Below are positions 58,940-64,000 of a stretch of 64,000 bases of DNA, in pieces; position 1 is the stretch's first letter, and every line of letters begins with the position of its first letter. Where the stretch lies: the NCBI RefSeq assembly GCF_006503695.1, contig NZ_SBIK01000005.1:1-64000 (forward strand). The letters run 5' to 3'. The notes below the pieces were generated by a model. That model was not told where the DNA came from and did no database searches. It saw nothing but the letters and a program-made list of their open reading frames with translations. Origin of the DNA: Tepidiphilus succinatimandens (GTDB lineage Bacteria; Pseudomonadota; Gammaproteobacteria; Burkholderiales; Rhodocyclaceae). A program made the position numbers and the translations under genes.

Positions 58940-60109
58940 GTGGCCGAAGAGAGCGATCTCGAAAAGACCGAACAGCCTTCGGCGCGGCGGCTAGAGCAGG
59001 CGCGCGAGGAGGGGCAGGTCCCGCATTCGCGCGAACTCGGGACTTTTCTCGTGCTCTTCGCCGGCGTGATGACGCTCTTGCTCGCCGGGGAATGGATGGG
59101 GCGGCGTTGGGTGCGGGTGCTCGCCGACGGATTCGCGTTCGAGCACGATACGGCTTTCGATCCGGTTCGCGTGCTATGGCTGCTGCGCCGGGTGTTCGTC
59201 GAGTCGCTGCTCACGTTTGCCCCGATCTTCCTCGTCTTGCTGGTGGCGGCGGTGGCCGGTCCGCTCCTGCTGGGCGGCCTGGTGTTTTCCCCCAAGGTTC
59301 TGAGTTTCCGCTTGGAGCGGCTCGATCCGATGAACGGACTGCGCCGCATGTTCTCGCTGCAAGGGGCGATGGAGGTGGTGAAGTCGCTGCTGAAAGTGGC
59401 AGCGGTGGCGGGGATGGTTTGGGTGACCTTTCGGCGGGAGCGCGATACGGTGCTCTCGCTCGCGGCGTTGCCTGTGAACGACGCGGCGGCGAGTTTCCTG
59501 CACGAGATGGTTTTCGGGGCGGTGCTGATCGTGGCGGGGCTCGCCTTGATCGCGGCGGTGGATGTCCCGTTCCAGCTGTGGCAATACTACAAGAACCTGC
59601 GCATGACCAAGGAAGAGGTCAAGCAGGAATACAAGGAACAGGAAGGCGATCCACACCTCAAGGCGCGCATCCGTTCGATGCAGCGCGAAATGGCGCGCAA
59701 GCGCATGATGGAGGAGGTGCCCAAGGCCGACGTGGTGGTGACCAACCCGACGCACTTCGCCGTGGCCTTGAAGTATGATCAAAAAACCATGGCCGCGCCG
59801 GTGGTGGTGGCCAAGGGCCGGGGGGTGATCGCGCAGAAGATCCGTGAGCTTGCCGATGAGGCCGAGGTGCCGCGGGTGGAGGCGCCGCCCTTGGCGCGGG
59901 CGCTCTATGCGCACGTCGACATCGGCCAGACGATTCCGCCTACGCTCTTCGCGGCGGTGGCCGAGATCCTCGCTTATGTGTTCCAATTGGATCGTTGGAT
60001 GGCCGTGGGCGGACCCAAGCCGCAGCCGCCGCAGGAGGTTCCGGTGCCGCCGGAGCTCGATCCGGGCGAAGTGGCGGCGGCGGATGAAGACGGGGAGCAT
60101 GGAGCGTGA
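58940..60109 (+). CDS. flhB: Flagellar export apparatus protein FlhB
   Basis: A 389-residue inner-membrane protein of the flagellar type III export gate that switches substrate class from hook to filament. ESDLEKTEQPSARRLEQAREEGQVP starts it in outline, four membrane helices span about 30-210, and the cytosolic domain has the autocleavage site NPTH at 269-272. A Pro-rich, acidic C-terminal tail (about 355-389) extends beyond the domain. The start is GTG at 58940 with GGGAGGG upstream. It is followed by flhA. Confidence 0.96.
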   Translation: MAEESDLEKTEQPSARRLEQAREEGQVPHSRELGTFLVLFAGVMTLLLAGEWMGRRWVRVLADGFAFEHDTAFDPVRVLWLLRRVFVESLLTFAPIFLVLLVAAVAGPLLLGGLVFSPKVLSFRLERLDPMNGLRRMFSLQGAMEVVKSLLKVAAVAGMVWVTFRRERDTVLSLAALPVNDAAASFLHEMVFGAVLIVAGLALIAAVDVPFQLWQYYKNLRMTKEEVKQEYKEQEGDPHLKARIRSMQREMARKRMMEEVPKADVVVTNPTHFAVALKYDQKTMAAPVVVAKGRGVIAQKIRELADEAEVPRVEAPPLARALYAHVDIGQTIPPTLFAAVAEILAYVFQLDRWMAVGGPKPQPPQEVPVPPELDPGEVAAADEDGEHGA

Positions 60110-60133
60110 TGAGCGCAGCGATGGAGCGGGGCG

Positions 60134-62245
60134 ATGGCAGCAGGTGAGCGGGCCTTGATCGATTGGCGGACGTGGTTCGTGCCGGCGAAGCTGCGGCTGC
60201 TGGCCGCGCCGGTGTTCATTTTCGCCGTGCTGGCGATGATGGTGCTGCCGCTGCCGCCCTTCGCGCTCGATCTCTTCTTCACCTTCAACATCGCCATGTC
60301 GGTGGTGGTGCTGCTGGTGGCGATGTACACCGTGCGCCCGTTGGATTTTTCGGTCTTCCCGACGGTGCTCTTGGTCACCACCTTGTTGCGCCTGTCGCTG
60401 AACGTGGCTTCGACCCGGGTGGTGCTGTTGCACGGTCACACGGGGCCGGATGCGGCCGGGCGGGTGATCGAGTCCTTCGGGCATTTCCTCGTTGGCGGCA
60501 ACATGGCCATCGGCATCGTGGTGTTCGTGATCCTGGTGATCATCAACTTCGTGGTGATCACCAAGGGCGCGGGACGCATCGCCGAGGTGAGCGCGCGCTT
60601 CACGCTCGACGCGATGCCCGGCAAGCAGATGGCGATCGACGCGGATCTGAACGCCGGCCTCATCGACGAGGCGGAGGCGCGGCGCCGGCGCAAGGAGATC
60701 GCGCAGGAGGCGGATTTCTACGGCGCGATGGACGGTGCGTCGAAATTCGTGCGCGGCGACGCGGTGGCCGGCATCCTCATCCTGCTCATCAACATCATCG
60801 GCGGGCTCATCGTCGGCGTGGCCGGACACGGCATGGATCTGTCGCGTGCGATCGACTCCTACGTGATCCTGACGATCGGCGACGGTCTGGTGGCGCAGAT
60901 CCCGGCGCTCATGGTGTCGATCGCCTCGGGCATGGTGGTGGCCCGGGTGGGCGAGGAGTCGATGGATCTGGGCGATCTCATGATCCAGCAGGTGTTCACC
61001 AACCCGCGGGTGCTGGCGCTCTCCTCGGGCATCCTCGTGCTGCTGGGCATGATCCCGGGGATGCCGAACTTCGTCTTCCTGCTCATCGGCGGCGGCCTGG
61101 GGTGGCTTGCCTGGAAGCGTTGGGCGCAGGAGCGCGAAGAGACGGCGGCGCCGGCGGCGGCCGCGGCGGCGCCGCCCCCGCCGAAGGAAGAGGTGGTGGA
61201 GGCGAGCTGGGACGACGTGCAGCCGGTGGATGTCTTGGGCCTGGAGGTGGGCTACCGCCTGATTCCGCTCGTCGATCAATCGCAGGGCGGCGAGCTCCTG
61301 AAGCGGATCCGGGGCTTGCGCAAGCGCTTTGCCCAGGAAGTGGGTTTTCTGCCGGCGCCGGTACACATTCGCGACAACCTCGAGCTGCGGCCCAACGCCT
61401 ACCGTATCCTGCTCAAGGGGGTGGAGATCGGCAGCGGCGAGGTTTATCCAGGGCAATATCTGGCGATCAATCCGGGGCAGGTGCTCGGCACCATCGAGGG
61501 GCGCCCCGGCACGGATCCGGCCTTCGGCCTGCCGGCGCAGTGGATCGACGCCGCGCTGCGTGAGCGGGCGCACGCGCTGGGCTATACGGTGGTCGATGCC
61601 GCCACGGTCATCGCCACGCACCTCAACCAGGTGCTGGTCGAGCACGCGGCCGAATTGCTGGGTCGCGAGGAGACGCAGGCGCTGCTCGATCGCATCAAAA
61701 AGGAGTCGCCCAAGCTCGTCGAGGATCTGGTGCCCACGGTGGTGCCAGTGACCACGGTGCAGAAGGTGCTGCAATATCTGCTGGAAGAGGGGGTGGCGAT
61801 TCGCGACATGCGCACCGTCCTCGAGACGCTCGCCGAGTGGGCGCCGAAGACGCAGGATCCGATCGAGCTCACCAGCCGGGTGCGCGAAGCCCTGGGACGC
61901 GCCATCGTGCAGTCGCTCGCCCCCGGCAGCGGCAAGGTGCCGGTACTGATGCTCGATCCGGCGCTCGAGCGCATCCTGATGCAGGCGGTGGGCGCGGGCG
62001 GCGGCAAGCCCGGGGCGATCGAACCGGGGCTGGCCGATGCCTTGCTGCGTCAGACCGGCGCGGCGGCGCAGCGTCTGGAGCAGCAGGGGCAGGCGCCCAT
62101 CCTGCTCGTGCCGCCGCAGCTGCGCTGGCTGCTCGCGCGTTTCTTGCGCCGTTCGGTACCGAGTCTGCGCGTGATCTCCACCAGCGAGATGCCCGAGGAG
62201 CGCTCCATCGAGATCGTGGAGATGATCGGCTCGCCTGCGGGGTGA
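60134..62245 (+). CDS. flhA: Flagellar export apparatus protein FlhA
   Basis: A 703-residue export-gate protein. The N-terminal half has about eight membrane helices (MMVLPLPPFALDLFFTFNIAMS) and the FHIPEP signature region (RFTLDAMPGKQMAIDADLNAG). The C-terminal cytosolic half (about 350-703) docks export chaperones. The ATG at 60134 follows GGAGCGGGG; a GTG nine bases on is an alternative. An intrinsic terminator follows its stop, before flhF. Confidence 0.97.
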   Translation: MAAGERALIDWRTWFVPAKLRLLAAPVFIFAVLAMMVLPLPPFALDLFFTFNIAMSVVVLLVAMYTVRPLDFSVFPTVLLVTTLLRLSLNVASTRVVLLHGHTGPDAAGRVIESFGHFLVGGNMAIGIVVFVILVIINFVVITKGAGRIAEVSARFTLDAMPGKQMAIDADLNAGLIDEAEARRRRKEIAQEADFYGAMDGASKFVRGDAVAGILILLINIIGGLIVGVAGHGMDLSRAIDSYVILTIGDGLVAQIPALMVSIASGMVVARVGEESMDLGDLMIQQVFTNPRVLALSSGILVLLGMIPGMPNFVFLLIGGGLGWLAWKRWAQEREETAAPAAAAAAPPPPKEEVVEASWDDVQPVDVLGLEVGYRLIPLVDQSQGGELLKRIRGLRKRFAQEVGFLPAPVHIRDNLELRPNAYRILLKGVEIGSGEVYPGQYLAINPGQVLGTIEGRPGTDPAFGLPAQWIDAALRERAHALGYTVVDAATVIATHLNQVLVEHAAELLGREETQALLDRIKKESPKLVEDLVPTVVPVTTVQKVLQYLLEEGVAIRDMRTVLETLAEWAPKTQDPIELTSRVREALGRAIVQSLAPGSGKVPVLMLDPALERILMQAVGAGGGKPGAIEPGLADALLRQTGAAAQRLEQQGQAPILLVPPQLRWLLARFLRRSVPSLRVISTSEMPEERSIEIVEMIGSPAG

Positions 62246-62271
62246 GGTCGGCAGAAGACGGGCGCTCGGAG

Positions 62272-62297
62272 AAAAGCGGGGTTTACCCCGCTTTTTT
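62272..62297 (+). terminator. Intrinsic terminator between flhA and flhF
   Basis: AAAAGCGGGG (62272-62281) pairs with CCCCGCTTTT (62286-62295) across TTTA, ending in six T. flhF probably needs its own promoter. Confidence 0.85.
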
Positions 62298-62378
62298 CAT
62301 GCGACGGCAAAAGGGGCATTCACCCGATAATGGGATCGAGGGGCCGACCGGACGGCCCGCGGATCGGGGAGCAGCCAG

Positions 62379-63827
62379 ATGGATGTCAAACGGTATTTCG
62401 CACCGACGGCACGGGAGGCATTGCGCCAGCTCAAGCAGGAACTGGGGGCGGATGCGATCGTTCTGGCAAACCGCCCCGTCGAGGGGGGAGTCGAGATCCT
62501 GGCGCTGCCCGCCGAGGCGGTGGGGGCGCTGCCCGGCGGTTCGTCCGCCCCTGCGGCGGCGCGTCCTCCGGAACCGGCAAAAGGGGGCCATCGCGCCGCG
62601 GCCGCCTATGCCCAGGCCGCTTCCTCCGAGGAGGAGCCGGTGGTGACGCTCTCCTCGCGCGGTCCGCAGCGGCGCAGCGCCCCCGAGATCAAGCCGTTCG
62701 CGCCACCGCGCATGGAAACGCCGGAATACGTCGTGCGCAAGGAAGAGGAAGAGGCCGAGCGCATCCGTCGGGCGATGGAAGCGGCGCGCAAGGAGCCGCC
62801 GGCACCGGAGCCTCTGCGCGAACCGGGCTGGTTCGGCGCGGCGAGCGTGGCGCCGCCGTCTGCGCCGGCGGTGGAGGCGCGCATCGAGGCGCTGCAGGAG
62901 CAAAACGTCCTGCTCGCGCGGCAACTGGGCAAGATCCAGGAAATGATCGAGCGGCAGCTGGCCGGATTCGCCTGGAACGAGGCGGTGCGCAAGGCCCCGG
63001 CCCGCGCGCGGCTGCTCGGTGAGATGCTGGAAGCGGGGTTCTCGCCGGCGCTCGCGCGCGAGGTGTGCGACCGCATTGAGGCGACCGAGGACTGGGACGC
63101 GGCGCGCGAAGCGGCCATGGCGCGGTTGGGGGCGCGGCTGGAGGTGGTCGGCAGCGACGACGACCTGATCGACCGCGGCGGCGTCTACGCCATCGTCGGC
63201 CCGACGGGCGTGGGCAAGACCACCACTACCGCCAAGATCGCCGCCCGCTGCGTGGTACGCCACGGCGCGGCTCGGGTGGCGCTCATCACCACCGACGGCT
63301 ACCGCATCGGCGCCCACGAGCAGCTGCGCATCTATGGGCGTATCCTGGGCGTGCCGGTGTTCGCCGCGCGCGACGCGAACGATTTGCGGGCCACGCTCAG
63401 CGAGCTGCGCGGCCGGCACATGGTGCTCATCGACACCATCGGCATGAGTCAGCGCGACAAGGCGGTGTCCGAGCAGGTGGCCATGCTCATGGGCGCGGGG
63501 CCGGTGCGCCGGCTCGTGTGCCTCAACGCCACCAGCCGCGGCGATACGCTCGAGGACGTCGCCCGCGCCTTCGGCGGCGAAGGGCTCGCTGGCTGCATTT
63601 TCACCAAGGTCGATGAAGCGGCCACCATCGCTGCGGCGCTGGACGTGGCGATCCGGCACCGGCTGCGCGTGCACTACGTCGCCAATGGGCAGCGCGTGCC
63701 GGAGGATCTGCATTTGCCCAACCGCGCCTGGCTGCTGCAGCGGGCCTTTCGCGGTGCAGGGGCCGAACGGGTGACGATGGCCACCGACGAGGCGGCGCTG
63801 TGGCTGGCGGCGGCGGTCGGAGCGTGA
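62379..63827 (+). CDS. flhF: Flagellar GTPase FlhF
   Basis: A 482-residue SRP-type GTPase that sets flagellar position and number at the pole. MDVKRYFAPTAREALRQLKQELGADAIVLANR is the B-domain start in outline, followed by a variable Ala/Pro/Glu-rich linker (about 45-160). The NG domain has [15 protein letters not shown] from Gly274 and DTIGMSQRD as the G3-like switch; TKVDEA is G4. The ATG at 62379 follows a terminator and a short leader, so a dedicated promoter is expected. It is encoded directly before the fleN-like gene. Confidence 0.95.
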   Translation: MDVKRYFAPTAREALRQLKQELGADAIVLANRPVEGGVEILALPAEAVGALPGGSSAPAAARPPEPAKGGHRAAAAYAQAASSEEEPVVTLSSRGPQRRSAPEIKPFAPPRMETPEYVVRKEEEEAERIRRAMEAARKEPPAPEPLREPGWFGAASVAPPSAPAVEARIEALQEQNVLLARQLGKIQEMIERQLAGFAWNEAVRKAPARARLLGEMLEAGFSPALAREVCDRIEATEDWDAAREAAMARLGARLEVVGSDDDLIDRGGVYAIVGPTGVGKTTTTAKIAARCVVRHGAARVALITTDGYRIGAHEQLRIYGRILGVPVFAARDANDLRATLSELRGRHMVLIDTIGMSQRDKAVSEQVAMLMGAGPVRRLVCLNATSRGDTLEDVARAFGGEGLAGCIFTKVDEAATIAAALDVAIRHRLRVHYVANGQRVPEDLHLPNRAWLLQRAFRGAGAERVTMATDEAALWLAAAVGA

Positions 63828-63841
63828 GCAAGGAGAACATC

Positions 63842-64000
63842 ATGCGTGAGATGCTTGGAGACCAGGCAGGAACCCTGCGGCGCCTGTTCCGGCAGCGCCC
63901 ACCCGCCGTGTGCGCGGTGTTTCCTGCCGGCAATGGGTGGGCGGATCATACGATGCGGCTCGCGCGGCGGCTCGCGCGTTCGAGCGGCCCGGTGCTCGTG
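63842..64000 (+). CDS. FleN/FlhG-like (MinD family) protein, N-terminal fragment
   Basis: Fifty-three codons run to the window edge from an ATG at 63842, behind AAGGAG. The peptide opens MREMLGDQAGTLRRLF, as FlhG/FleN proteins do, and the position right after flhF is the standard one. The expected deviant P-loop GGxGVGKT reads AGNGWADHT at about 30-38, lacking the lysine and most glycines. The rest of the ATPase is outside the window, so the reading of a degenerate site is provisional. Confidence 0.65.
   Translation, partial: MREMLGDQAGTLRRLFRQRPPAVCAVFPAGNGWADHTMRLARRLARSSGPVLV

Noticed and set aside
62323-62330. CCCGATAA resembling a FliA (sigma-28) -10 box upstream of flhF
   Set aside because: There is no TAAA-like -35 at the required 15-base spacing, so it is too weak to call.

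Overview
The window is a dense, GC-rich chromosomal segment from a betaproteobacterium. The gene orders pyrG-kdsA-eno-ftsB, psd-pssA-leuA, sdhCDAB-sdhE-gltA-sucA-sucB-lpd and flhB-flhA-flhF-fleN, and the fimT/pilV/pilW/pilX/pilY1/pilE minor-pilin cluster, are all usual in that class. The lineage could be Hydrogenophilales or Rhodocyclales, but I cannot settle the genus from sequence alone. The gene content indicates a motile, piliated, respiring cell with a complete oxidative TCA cycle, polyhydroxyalkanoate metabolism (phasin, acetoacetyl-CoA ligase) and molybdenum cofactor synthesis. No gap between genes exceeds about 240 bases. There is no CRISPR array, rRNA, prophage or obvious defence island.

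Layout. 1-404: the end of an insertion sequence that has cut off the 5' part of an EI24/CysZ-like membrane protein gene. 401-5310: a CinA-like protein, gloA, trxC, a DUF192 protein, tRNA-Leu(UAA), a large PilZ-like protein, a YihY membrane protein and a DUF2069 protein. 5314-8522 (minus): psd-pssA-leuA, with a candidate leucine-rich leader peptide before leuA. 8676-14346: an alpha-carbonic-anhydrase-like protein that lacks key zinc ligands, ETF-ubiquinone oxidoreductase, a thioesterase, acetoacetyl-CoA ligase and an isochorismatase-fold hydrolase. 14414-18843: pyrG-kdsA-DUF1330-eno-ftsB. 18848-20516: gamma-carbonic-anhydrase homologue, tRNA-Pro(GGG), a PilZ protein and dsbB. 20613-26988 (minus): type IV minor pilins and PilY1. 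27082-29363 (minus): PhoH, a Bcp peroxiredoxin and a Mth938-like protein. 29468-34995: alaA-like aminotransferase, hom, a LonB-like protease and crcB. 35172-38931: cold-shock protein, MltB-like transglycosylase, CitE-like lyase and mdh. 39066-51476: a GntR regulator followed by sdhCDAB-sdhE-gltA-sucA-sucB-lpd-zapE. 51488-55444: YoaA-type helicase, moeA, moaD, moaE. 55472-58778: divergent phasin and clpB. 58940-64000: flhB, flhA, flhF and the start of a fleN/flhG-like gene.

The most coherent system is the TCA block. mdh and the gntR-sdh-gltA-sucAB-lpd run diverge from one 134-base gap. In that gap two predicted promoters share overlapping -35 boxes, and a palindrome covers the -10 box of the gntR-sdh promoter. 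This suggests one GntR regulator tunes most of the cycle. Other points of interest are the metal-site-deficient carbonic anhydrase homologue, the putative leuA leader peptide, the AT-rich patch inside pilY1, and the degenerate P-loop in the flhG-like fragment. Most of the window is otherwise ordinary housekeeping sequence.
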